Shown piece after piece: positions 1 to 5,840 of a stretch of 16,838 bases of DNA. The notes beneath the pieces are model-generated. The model did not search any database and was not told the DNA's origin. It saw only the letters and a list, made by a program, of their open reading frames with translations. Every line of letters starts with the position of its first letter. Position 1 is the first letter of the stretch. The position numbers and the translations under genes were made by a program. The stretch comes from Flavobacterium psychrophilum (lineage in GTDB: Bacteria > Bacteroidota > Bacteroidia > Flavobacteriales > Flavobacteriaceae): NCBI GenBank assembly GCA_945897545.1, contig CAMDGJ010000034.1:1-16838 (forward strand), read 5' to 3'.

Positions 1-778
1 CAATTAAATCCATAAAGCCAAAAACCATCTTCCCCATATAGATTGGATCCAAAGGAATTTTATTTTTTACGTAAAACTGATTGATAAAAGCAATTAATTC
101 TGCATTGACTTTACCATATCCCCCAAAATGATAATCCGTTATTAACTCCCAGTTCTCATTTCGGGCAAATTTACGAATTTCCTCTTGTAAAAAGTCCCCT
201 TTCAAGGCAGGAAATCCCAAAACTTTTTGGTCCGGCAATACCGTGTTTATTAACCCAGAAATTGTTCCCCCAGTTCCAACGGCGCAACAAACATAATCGT
301 ATTGCGCATCTTCATCAGATAAAATTTCTTGACATCCTTTAACCGCAAGCAAATTGGTTCCGCCCTCAGGTACAAGATAAAAATCCCCAAATTCTTGTTT
401 TAGTTTTTCAATAAAATAGTCTTCGGCTTTGTGGCGATAGTCTTCTCTACTGATAAATTTGAATTGCATTCCGCATTCTTGGGCAAATTTCAAGGTAGGA
501 TTAACCAAAATTTCACTTTCCAATTCTTCTCCTCTAATAATCCCGATAGTCTTGAATCCTTGGGCGGCACCAGCATAAGCAGCAGCGGCAATATGATTCG
601 AGAATGCTCCGCCAAAAGTGAGTAGCGTATTTTGATTTTCGGCTTTTGCTTGTGCTAAATTGTATTTTAATTTCCGAAGCTTATTGCCAGAAACATAGGG
701 ATGAATGAGGTCTTCCCGTCTTATGAAAACAGAAAAAGTATTGGATAATTTTATTTCTTGGGTAATAACTTCTTGCAA
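1..778 (-). CDS. ACC deaminase / D-cysteine desulfhydrase-like PLP enzyme (C-terminus beyond left edge)
   Basis: I read 259 codons in this frame, which runs off the left edge. The N-terminal part contains IRREDLIHPYVSGNKLRK, where the Lys of SGNK (about residue 33) is the expected PLP Schiff-base lysine. It is followed by TFGGAFSNH, which carries the usual catalytic-loop Ser and Asn, and by AVGTGGT, the phosphate-binding Gly loop. These are hallmarks of the fold-type II PLP family that includes 1-aminocyclopropane-1-carboxylate deaminase and D-cysteine desulfhydrase; I cannot tell which substrate is used. The start is odd: an in-frame TAA lies at 794-796 and there is no ATG before the conserved region. 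TTG at 776-778 is my choice; ATT at 788-790 is the other option. A perfect promoter -7 box lies just upstream, so the real start must be close. The family is usually about 300 residues, so roughly 40 are missing to the left. Confidence 0.85.
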   Translation of the reverse strand, partial: MQEVITQEIKLSNTFSVFIRREDLIHPYVSGNKLRKLKYNLAQAKAENQNTLLTFGGAFSNHIAAAAYAGAAQGFKTIGIIRGEELESEILVNPTLKFAQECGMQFKFISREDYRHKAEDYFIEKLKQEFGDFYLVPEGGTNLLAVKGCQEILSDEDAQYDYVCCAVGTGGTISGLINTVLPDQKVLGFPALKGDFLQEEIRKFARNENWELITDYHFGGYGKVNAELIAFINQFYVKNKIPLDPIYMGKMVFGFMDLI

Positions 779-796
779 AACAAATGGAATTTTTTA

Positions 797-804
797 CAAA
801 GATA
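797..804 (-). promoter_or_regulatory. Promoter -7 box of the ACC-deaminase-like gene
   Basis: The minus strand reads TATCTTTG, an exact match to the Bacteroidota -7 consensus TAnnTTTG. It lies about 18 nt upstream of the proposed TTG start, so the leader would be very short. I see no clear -33 TTG. Confidence 0.5.
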
Positions 805-841
805 CGTTAGAATAGGATGCTATAGTTTTAAAATACTGGAG

Positions 842-1168
842 TTAGATATACTTTAAAAACTTCCAAAACGAACGTATTTTTACATAATCTAAGTTTTGTT
901 CATTGGCGTAAGCTTCTCTTTCGAAACTAATATTTCGATAGGCTAAATCTCATTTTTTAAATTGCATTAACCTCACAAAAAACTCTAAAGGATACCAAAT
1001 CAGGAAGGGAATTACCAGCATTTCCAATTGTTGCCGCAAGTGAATTCGCTCGTGATTAACAAATACATCATTCACCTTGTCTACACGATGTTTTACAAAG
1101 ACAAACGGAAATACCGTTAGTCCACGATAGCCCTTAGGAATTAAATATTTGGTAACAACTAGAAACAT
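842..1168 (-). pseudogene. Small HExxH membrane protein, interrupted by an in-frame TGA
   Basis: The reading frame stops at TGA (950-952), but the same frame continues without a shift as DLAYRNISFEREAYANE and on to FWKFLKYI, ending at TAA (842-844). That tail resembles the conserved C-terminus I recall for short flavobacterial membrane proteins of this kind, so one nonsense change (for example CGA to TGA) is the simplest explanation. The intact part has hydrophobic segments and NHERIHLRQQLEM, an HExxH motif. With the glutamates in EREAYANE after the stop, it resembles the HExxH...E layout of M56/BlaR1-type membrane peptidases; this is inference. ATG at 1168 suits the usual start before KYLIPKGYRGLT. 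An ATG at 1207 is possible, but it would overlap the divergent gene and its promoter. It could be a pseudogene, a truncated working protein, a readthrough gene or a sequencing error. Confidence 0.6.
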
Positions 1169-1183
1169 TCGTGATAAAGTATA

Positions 1184-1191
1184 TAAATTTG
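1184..1191 (+). promoter_or_regulatory. Promoter -7 box of the DUF5522 gene
   Basis: TAAATTTG matches the Bacteroidota -7 consensus exactly and ends only four bases before the ATG at 1196. Transcription would begin at or within a few bases of the start codon, suggesting a leaderless or near-leaderless mRNA. Confidence 0.5.
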
Positions 1192-1195
1192 CCGT

Positions 1196-1384
1196 ATGAA
1201 GGAACAAAGTAATGAAAATATATTAATTGAAGGGGAAGATTTTTATTTTACCCCCGAAGGCTATAAATGTTTTACCGAAAAACACCATTTAAAAAGAGGG
1301 TATTGTTGTAAAAGTGGCTGTCGTCATTGTCCGTATGAAAGCCCCCCAACCCCCAAAGGGGGGAAAAGAAGAGATTATGAATAA
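1196..1384 (+). CDS. DUF5522 family small Cys-rich protein
   Basis: This is a 62-residue protein with the core YFTPEGYKCFTEKHHLKRGYCCKSGCRHCPY. It fits the DUF5522 family, a short protein whose cysteines and histidines (CC, CRHC) suggest a metal-binding knuckle. Its function is unknown. The C-terminus is unusual: directly after CRHCPY the sequence is ESPPTPKGGKRRDYE, encoded by a copy of the C-rich palindrome (1340-1364). The native tail has therefore been replaced or extended by repeat-derived residues. The gene lies 17 nt before hutU on the same strand, so the two may be co-transcribed. Confidence 0.85.
   Translation: MKEQSNENILIEGEDFYFTPEGYKCFTEKHHLKRGYCCKSGCRHCPYESPPTPKGGKRRDYE
1340..1364 (+). 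repeat. C-rich palindromic repeat, copy A (in the DUF5522 C-terminus)
   Basis: This is a variant of the window's dispersed palindrome: AG, then CCCCCC, AA, CCCCC, AAA, GGGGGG, AA. It is read in the sense frame as S-P-P-T-P-K-G-G-K. It differs from the commonest form by TAA to CAA and GAA to AAA. The C-to-T difference removes nothing in this frame, but the common form would also be open here. Confidence 0.85.
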
Positions 1385-1401
1385 AATAGTTCGACTTTAA
1401 T

Positions 1402-3435
1402 ATGGATAATTTACAAAAAATAACTCCTAACTCAGTTCCCCCGCCGGGGGTTAGGGGGCTGAAAGAGCAAATTCAGCAAGGAATTCCAACTAGATTGCCG
1501 CTTCCAAAACCGTTCGAAGCCAACATCAATCACGCGCCAAAACGGAAGGAAATTCTATCTGCTGAAGAAAAAAAATTGGCGCTTCGAAATGCACTTCGTT
1601 ATTTTGAGCCACAACATCACGCCGAATTAATTCAAGAATTTGCCGAAGAATTAAATACTTACGGTAGAATTTATATGTACCGTTTTCGCCCGGATTATAA
1701 AATGCATGCTCGTCCAATAGACGATTATCCCGGAAATTGCGAACAGGCAAAAGCGATAATGTTAATGATTCAGAACAATCTGGATTATGCTGTGGCGCAA
1801 CATCCACACGAGTTGATTACTTATGGGGGAAATGGAGCGGTTTTTCAGAACTGGGCTCAATACTTGTTGACGATGCAGTATTTGTCCGAAATGACAGAGG
1901 AACAAACACTCACCATTTATTCTGGTCACCCAATGGGATTATTTCCTTCGCACAAAGAAGCGCCGCGAGTTGTGGTAACAAACGGCATGGTGATTCCTAA
2001 CTATTCGAAACCAGACGATTGGGAAAAAATGAATGCACTTGGCGTTTCACAATATGGCCAAATGACCGCAGGAAGTTATATGTATATTGGCCCACAAGGC
2101 ATAGTTCACGGAACAACCATCACCGTTTTGAATGGTTTTAGAAAAATAAAAACAAGTCCCGAAGGCGGATTATTTGTCACTTCAGGATTAGGCGGAATGA
2201 GTGGTGCACAACCCAAAGCCGGAAATATTGCGGGTTGCATTACAGTTTGTGCCGAAGTAAATCCAAAAATCACGCACATCCGTCACAGTCAAGGCTGGAT
2301 CAACGAAGTTATTGAAGACATTGATGAATTGGTCAAAAGAGTCACTTTGGCGAAAGCCAATAAAGAAATTGTTTCTATTGCTTATTTAGGAAATATAGTA
2401 GATGTTTGGGAAAAATTTGATTTAGAAAATATTCATATCGATTTGGGCTCTGACCAAACTTCACTGCACAATCCTTGGGCTGGTGGGTACTATCCGGTAG
2501 GGATTTCTTTTGAGGCTGCTAACGAAATGATGGCTAATAATCCTAATGTATTCAAAGAAAAAGTGCAGGAAACCTTGCGACGACACACTAATGCAATTAA
2601 CAAACACACTGCGAAAGGAACATATTTCTTTGATTATGGAAATGCATTTTTGTTAGAAGCTTCTCGTGCTGGAGCCAATGTTATGAATGAAAACGGAATC
2701 GATTTCAAATATCCGAGTTATGTTCAAGATATAATGGGTCCAATGTGTTTCGATTACGGATTTGGACCTTTCCGTTGGGTTTGTGCCTCAGGGCAAGCTG
2801 AAGATTTACAAAAAACAGATACTCTAGCTTGCCAAGTTTTAGAAGAAATGGTAAAAACAGCACCAGCCGAAATTCAGCAACAAATGCAGGACAATATCCA
2901 TTGGATAAAAGGCGCTCAGGAAAATAAACTAGTCGTGGGTTCGCAAGCTAGAATCCTCTACGCTGATGCGGAAGGCAGAATGAAAATTGCCGAAGCGTTT
3001 AATCAGGCTATTGCCAAAGCTGAGATTGGTACAGTTATTTTAGGTCGTGATCATCACGATGTTTCAGGCACGGATTCTCCTTACAGAGAGACGTCAAATA
3101 TCTATGATGGTTCCCGTTTTACTGCCGATATGGCAATTCAAAATGTGATTGGCGATAGTTTTCGGGGAGCTACTTGGGTCTCCATTCATAATGGCGGAGG
3201 AGTGGGTTGGGGCGAAGTTATAAACGGTGGATTTGGTATGGTTCTTGATGGCACCAAAGAAGTATCAAAACGTTTAAAATCAATGCTTTTCTGGGATGTC
3301 AACAACGGTATTTCCAGAAGAAGTTGGGCACGAAATGAAGGCGCCATTTTTGCAATAAAAAGAGCAATGGAAACACAACCTTTATTAAAAGTAACTTTAC
3401 CAAATATAGTAAACGATGATTTGTTCGAAATTTAA
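1402..3435 (+). CDS. hutU: Urocanate hydratase (urocanase)
   Basis: This NAD-dependent cytosolic lyase of histidine degradation hydrates urocanate to 4-imidazolone-5-propanoate. At 677 residues it is the long form, against about 555 in proteobacteria. Recognisable motifs are HELITYGGNGAVFQNWAQ (about 136-153), the NAD-binding GGLGGMSGAQPKAGN (about 262-276), a conserved Cys (449) just before GFGPFRW (453-459), HHDVSGTDSPYRETSN, and SIHNGGGVGWGE near the C-terminus. Residues about 11-20 (SVPPPGVRGL) do not belong to the family. They are encoded by a copy of the C-rich palindrome inserted between MDNLQKITPN and KEQIQQGIPTRLP, where homologues begin. No other hut gene is in view. The gene converges on the DUF4230 gene with a 10-nt gap and no visible terminator. 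Confidence 0.95.
   Translation: MDNLQKITPNSVPPPGVRGLKEQIQQGIPTRLPLPKPFEANINHAPKRKEILSAEEKKLALRNALRYFEPQHHAELIQEFAEELNTYGRIYMYRFRPDYKMHARPIDDYPGNCEQAKAIMLMIQNNLDYAVAQHPHELITYGGNGAVFQNWAQYLLTMQYLSEMTEEQTLTIYSGHPMGLFPSHKEAPRVVVTNGMVIPNYSKPDDWEKMNALGVSQYGQMTAGSYMYIGPQGIVHGTTITVLNGFRKIKTSPEGGLFVTSGLGGMSGAQPKAGNIAGCITVCAEVNPKITHIRHSQGWINEVIEDIDELVKRVTLAKANKEIVSIAYLGNIVDVWEKFDLENIHIDLGSDQTSLHNPWAGGYYPVGISFEAANEMMANNPNVFKEKVQETLRRHTNAINKHTAKGTYFFDYGNAFLLEASRAGANVMNENGIDFKYPSYVQDIMGPMCFDYGFGPFRWVCASGQAEDLQKTDTLACQVLEEMVKTAPAEIQQQMQDNIHWIKGAQENKLVVGSQARILYADAEGRMKIAEAFNQAIAKAEIGTVILGRDHHDVSGTDSPYRETSNIYDGSRFTADMAIQNVIGDSFRGATWVSIHNGGGVGWGEVINGGFGMVLDGTKEVSKRLKSMLFWDVNNGISRRSWARNEGAIFAIKRAMETQPLLKVTLPNIVNDDLFEI
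1434..1461 (-). repeat. C-rich palindromic repeat, copy B (in the hutU N-terminus)
   Basis: On the minus strand this reads AGCCCCC-TAA-CCCCC-GGC-GGGGG-AACT, the common form with GAA changed to GGC. In hutU it is translated from the other strand as S-V-P-P-P-G-V-R-G-L, keeping the frame. Copy A is only about 70 bp upstream and in the opposite orientation. Confidence 0.9.
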
Positions 3436-3445
3436 GACCTAAAAA

Positions 3446-4066
3446 TTATCCCTTTATTTTTTGATTAAAATCGGCTTCTTTTTCGATTAGTTTCCCTTCA
3501 TATTGCAGTTTCCAACCCATAGTATTGGTCAGAATCAACATTTTAGAAAGTTCTGAAATCAATCTGTTCTTAGCATTTGACTTTAGGGAAGATTTTTCGA
3601 TTTTCTTGGCTAAATTGGCTCGAACGGTTTTGTTTATTTTGTTGTAATCTTCGCCTGTAAAAGGATTCAATTTACTTTGTTCTACATCATAATATTGTAA
3701 ATCAGGACTTATTTTAATCTCTTCTTTTGGGATGTTTGTTATGGTAATAGTTTTATTTTTTTCGTCGATGTCGTATTTCATTTGGTGCAAATCGTAGGCA
3801 ACGGTCACATCAGCATTGACAATTACAATCGCTTTCTTTTCGAAAGAAACTACGCCCATTAAATATTCATCTTGATCTTTAAACGTAATTACTTCAGCAA
3901 AATGACCTTCGGTGACTACTAGCTTTCCAACGTTTACAATTTGTTGCTGAATGAGATTCGTATTGTACTCTATAGAAGAATCATCTTCCTTTTTGAATTC
4001 GCAAAATTTGAAAAGTAAAAAAACAACGATTAAGATTCCTGCTCCCAATAAAAATCTTCTTTCCAT
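3446..4066 (-). CDS. DUF4230 domain-containing membrane-anchored protein
   Basis: This 206-residue protein has one N-terminal hydrophobic helix (LLGAGILIVVFLLFKF, about 6-21). The DUF4230 domain follows, recognisable from QQIVNVGKLVVTEGHFAEV, KKAIVIVNADVTVAYDL, ISPDLQYYDVEQSKLNPF and a C-terminal helical region. DUF4230 proteins are small envelope proteins of unknown biochemical role, found widely in Bacteroidota and Firmicutes. The gene starts 2 nt after the GSCFA stop, so the two are almost certainly co-transcribed and perhaps translationally coupled. Nothing in it looks damaged. Confidence 0.85.
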   Translation of the reverse strand: MERRFLLGAGILIVVFLLFKFCEFKKEDDSSIEYNTNLIQQQIVNVGKLVVTEGHFAEVITFKDQDEYLMGVVSFEKKAIVIVNADVTVAYDLHQMKYDIDEKNKTITITNIPKEEIKISPDLQYYDVEQSKLNPFTGEDYNKINKTVRANLAKKIEKSSLKSNAKNRLISELSKMLILTNTMGWKLQYEGKLIEKEADFNQKIKG

Positions 4067-4068
4067 AA

Positions 4069-5025
4069 TTAAAATTTCATAAATGAATATTGTGATACCA
4101 ATTTAGTGCTTTTTGCCTGAAGTTTAGATAAAAATTGCTGGTGACTTTCAGAATTTGGATCAAAAGGTCGATGAGCCAATCCTTTTTGAATGGTTTCGAC
4201 TTCTTTCATTATCGATTGACTTTCTTGAGAAATAGTGGTTTCGGAAAATCGTTGCCAAATATAATCTATCGCCACTGGACTGGGGTGAATCATGTCCTCG
4301 GCATAAAAACGATAGTCGCGAAGTTCGTCCATCATAATTTCGTAGCCTGGGAAATAAGCCCCCTCCGACCCCGAAGGGGGAACTTGCAAAACTTTATGGA
4401 TAGCTGAAATCAAATGAGCCTTGCTTACTTGATTTTCCACAAAACCGTCTTTGAGATGACGCACTGGCGAAACCGTGAATATAATATTGACTTTTGGGTT
4501 TATTATTTGGAAATATCCAATTGTATTTTGAATAGAATTCTCGATTGTTTCAACAGATAAAAGTTCTTTTTTAAATTCCTTTTGCGGCACTTTATGGCAA
4601 TTCGCAACGATAGCGTTGCTTTCTATATTCCGATAAACCCAAGATGATCCGTAGGTGATTATGATGTGCGTTGCTTCCTGAAGTTGTTGTTTTGTAGATA
4701 AGATCATTGCATTCAAGCGAGCAACTAAAGCTTCCTTCTTAGCATTACTTAAATCAGAATGCACATCAAAACAATGCCAACGTTCGTTATGACAGAAAAT
4801 GTCTTTTTCCGTGAATAATTCTTGGTTTACAACTTTATGAACGATTTTTTCAATAGAAACGGGATTAAAAATGATTCCGAAAGAATTGCAATTGTTTTGG
4901 AACTTGTAATAATCCAATTTCTCGGCCATATTTAATGCAAAACAAGAACCTAAAGAGACAATTTTCGAATTGTAATCTATAGGAAAATTACTTTGAGGAA
5001 TAGGAATTTTGGTTCTGAATTGCAT
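4069..5025 (-). CDS. GSCFA domain-containing protein (SGNH-hydrolase-like)
   Basis: This 318-residue protein carries the family-naming motif GSCFA at residues 26-30 (KIVSLGSCFALNMAEKL). Further family blocks are NSFGIIFNPVSI, ITYGSSWVYR, FTVSPVRHLKDG, YFPGYEIMMDELRDYRFYAEDMIHPS and YIWQRF. The fold is SGNH-like, with the Ser of GSCFA and the late D-x-x-H of EDMIHPS as the probable catalytic residues. The substrate is unknown, possibly a cell-surface acyl or glycan group. Residues about 214-223 (QVPPSGSEGA) come from a C-rich palindrome inserted just before the conserved YFPGYEIMMDELRDYRFY block. It heads a two-gene unit with the DUF4230 gene. A -7 box and a dyad similar to the one upstream of the TonB receptor lie before it. 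Confidence 0.9.
   Translation of the reverse strand: MQFRTKIPIPQSNFPIDYNSKIVSLGSCFALNMAEKLDYYKFQNNCNSFGIIFNPVSIEKIVHKVVNQELFTEKDIFCHNERWHCFDVHSDLSNAKKEALVARLNAMILSTKQQLQEATHIIITYGSSWVYRNIESNAIVANCHKVPQKEFKKELLSVETIENSIQNTIGYFQIINPKVNIIFTVSPVRHLKDGFVENQVSKAHLISAIHKVLQVPPSGSEGAYFPGYEIMMDELRDYRFYAEDMIHPSPVAIDYIWQRFSETTISQESQSIMKEVETIQKGLAHRPFDPNSESHQQFLSKLQAKSTKLVSQYSFMKF
4357..4384 (+). repeat. C-rich palindromic repeat, copy C (inside the GSCFA gene)
   Basis: This is a variant form, AGCCCCC-TCCGA-CCCC-GAA-GGGGG-AACT, 28 bp instead of 27. The gene runs on the other strand and reads it as Q-V-P-P-S-G-S-E-G-A. The first half has the same frame and peptide as copies B and D. Confidence 0.9.
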
Positions 5026-5038
5026 CTACTATTTTTAC

Positions 5039-5046
5039 CAAAAATA
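5039..5046 (-). promoter_or_regulatory. Promoter -7 box of the GSCFA-DUF4230 unit
   Basis: The minus strand reads TATTTTTG, an exact TAnnTTTG match, 13 nt before the ATG at 5025. The leader would be under about 10 nt. Confidence 0.5.
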
Positions 5047-5051
5047 GAAAT

Positions 5052-5084
5052 TAATCCTATAATAATACTAATTTTATAGGATTA
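5052..5084. promoter_or_regulatory. Dyad upstream of the GSCFA promoter, possible operator
   Basis: Perfect 11-bp arms TAATCCTATAA and TTATAGGATTA are separated by 11 nt. They sit just upstream of the -7 box, where a repressor would block -33 contacts. The stretch 5066-5084 (TACTAATTTTATAGGATTA) matches 18 of 19 bases of the dyad at 12764-12782 upstream of the TonB receptor. The best dyad axes of the two sites are offset by 4 bp, and both are AT-rich, so a shared regulator is only a possibility. The rest of the gap to 5371 holds a weak hairpin (5090-5132) and the next promoter. Confidence 0.35.
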
Positions 5085-5089
5085 GAATT

Positions 5090-5132
5090 TTCACCTCCAA
5101 ACAAAAGGCTTTCCGAAAGAATTAGAGGTGAA
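5090..5132. repeat. Inverted repeat of unknown role
   Basis: TTCACCTC (5090-5097) and GAGGTGAA (5125-5132) form 8-bp perfect arms around 27 nt. There is no T-run on either side, so it is not a standard terminator. I see no gene in 5047-5320. Confidence 0.35.
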
Positions 5133-5323
5133 TATCCTTTCGAATTATAAGTGTATTTACCATAATAGGTTTTGAAAGATGAAATAACTTGGACGCATAC
5201 CTATTAATTTGCTCTGATTTATACACTACTTTTCAGCCAATTATAAAAAAAAATAGATTTACAATTTATTATTCATTTTAAGAAAACTAACTTTCTATTA
5301 TATATAAAAAACATTTTTATGTA

Positions 5324-5331
5324 TATATTTG
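5324..5331 (+). promoter_or_regulatory. Promoter -7 box of the small secreted protein gene
   Basis: TATATTTG is an exact TAnnTTTG match, 40 nt before the ATG at 5372. The leader of about 35 nt is A-rich, as is common for well-translated Bacteroidota genes. Confidence 0.6.
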
Positions 5332-5371
5332 CAATTCATTTAAAAAAATAACATTTATAAAAAAATTAAAA

Positions 5372-5746
5372 ATGAAACACTTATTAACAACACTATTCGT
5401 AGTTTTCCTTTCTTGTACAGCTGTTGTCGCTCAAGAAAAAACAATGTCAAAAGAAGAAAAAGAAGCTGCAAAAGTGAAGAAAGAAACTGATCTAAAAGCA
5501 GCCTTTACAGCCGCTGAATTTACTGCAGCTGATGAAGAATTGGTAAGAACTAGTTATACCAATCGCTCAGCTATTACCAAAAAATTAAAAGCCGACACTT
5601 CTTTTAGTGAAGATGATGTAAAAGCTAAATCAAAAGAATTCAGTACTGCTGAAGATGCAATTCTAAAAGAAAAATTAGGTGCGCCAAAATACAAAACATT
5701 CAAGGATACTCAAAAAGCACAGCGAGAAGCTGCAAAAACGCAATAA
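5372..5746 (+). CDS. Small secreted, Lys/Ala-rich helical protein
   Basis: This 124-residue protein begins with a signal peptide (MKHLLTTLFVVFLSCTAVVAQ), with likely cleavage near AQ-EK. The remainder is highly charged and helical, rich in Lys, Ala and Glu (MSKEEKEAAKVKKETDLKAAF and a C-terminal KAQREAAKTQ). I do not recognise a named family. The size, charge and helical layout recall the LTxxQ/Spy-like periplasmic proteins, such as the one at 15677-16108, but no LTxxQ motif is present. It has its own promoter and ends at a strong hairpin terminator shared with alaS, so it is probably a single-gene transcript. Confidence 0.75.
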   Translation: MKHLLTTLFVVFLSCTAVVAQEKTMSKEEKEAAKVKKETDLKAAFTAAEFTAADEELVRTSYTNRSAITKKLKADTSFSEDDVKAKSKEFSTAEDAILKEKLGAPKYKTFKDTQKAQREAAKTQ

Positions 5747-5776
5747 AAATGGGTTACCATCATTTAATTTTTACTT

Positions 5777-5810
5777 AAAAAGGTTTGACTGTTAAATGTC
5801 AAACCTTTTT
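5777..5810. terminator. Bidirectional terminator between the small secreted protein gene and alaS
   Basis: AAAAAGGTTTGAC (5777-5789) and GTCAAACCTTTTT (5798-5810) form 13 perfect pairs around an 8-nt loop. A T-run on each strand lets it end both converging transcripts. Confidence 0.9.
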
Positions 5811-5840
5811 ATTATATGTAACTTGTAAACCTTCTTATTT

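Noticed and set aside
950..952. TGA as a selenocysteine codon
   Set aside because: I see no sign of a selenocysteine insertion hairpin, the position in similar proteins is as far as I recall a basic or polar residue rather than Cys, and nothing else suggests selenoprotein synthesis. A nonsense change is simpler.
1526..2000. Reading frames opposite and overlapping hutU
   Set aside because: They lie wholly within a clear urocanase gene and show no protein family features.
5133..5230. Open frame on the minus strand upstream of GSCFA (contains KTYYGKYTYNSKGYSPL)
   Set aside because: About 47 codons with no start codon and no recognisable family; probably chance or an unrecognisable relic.
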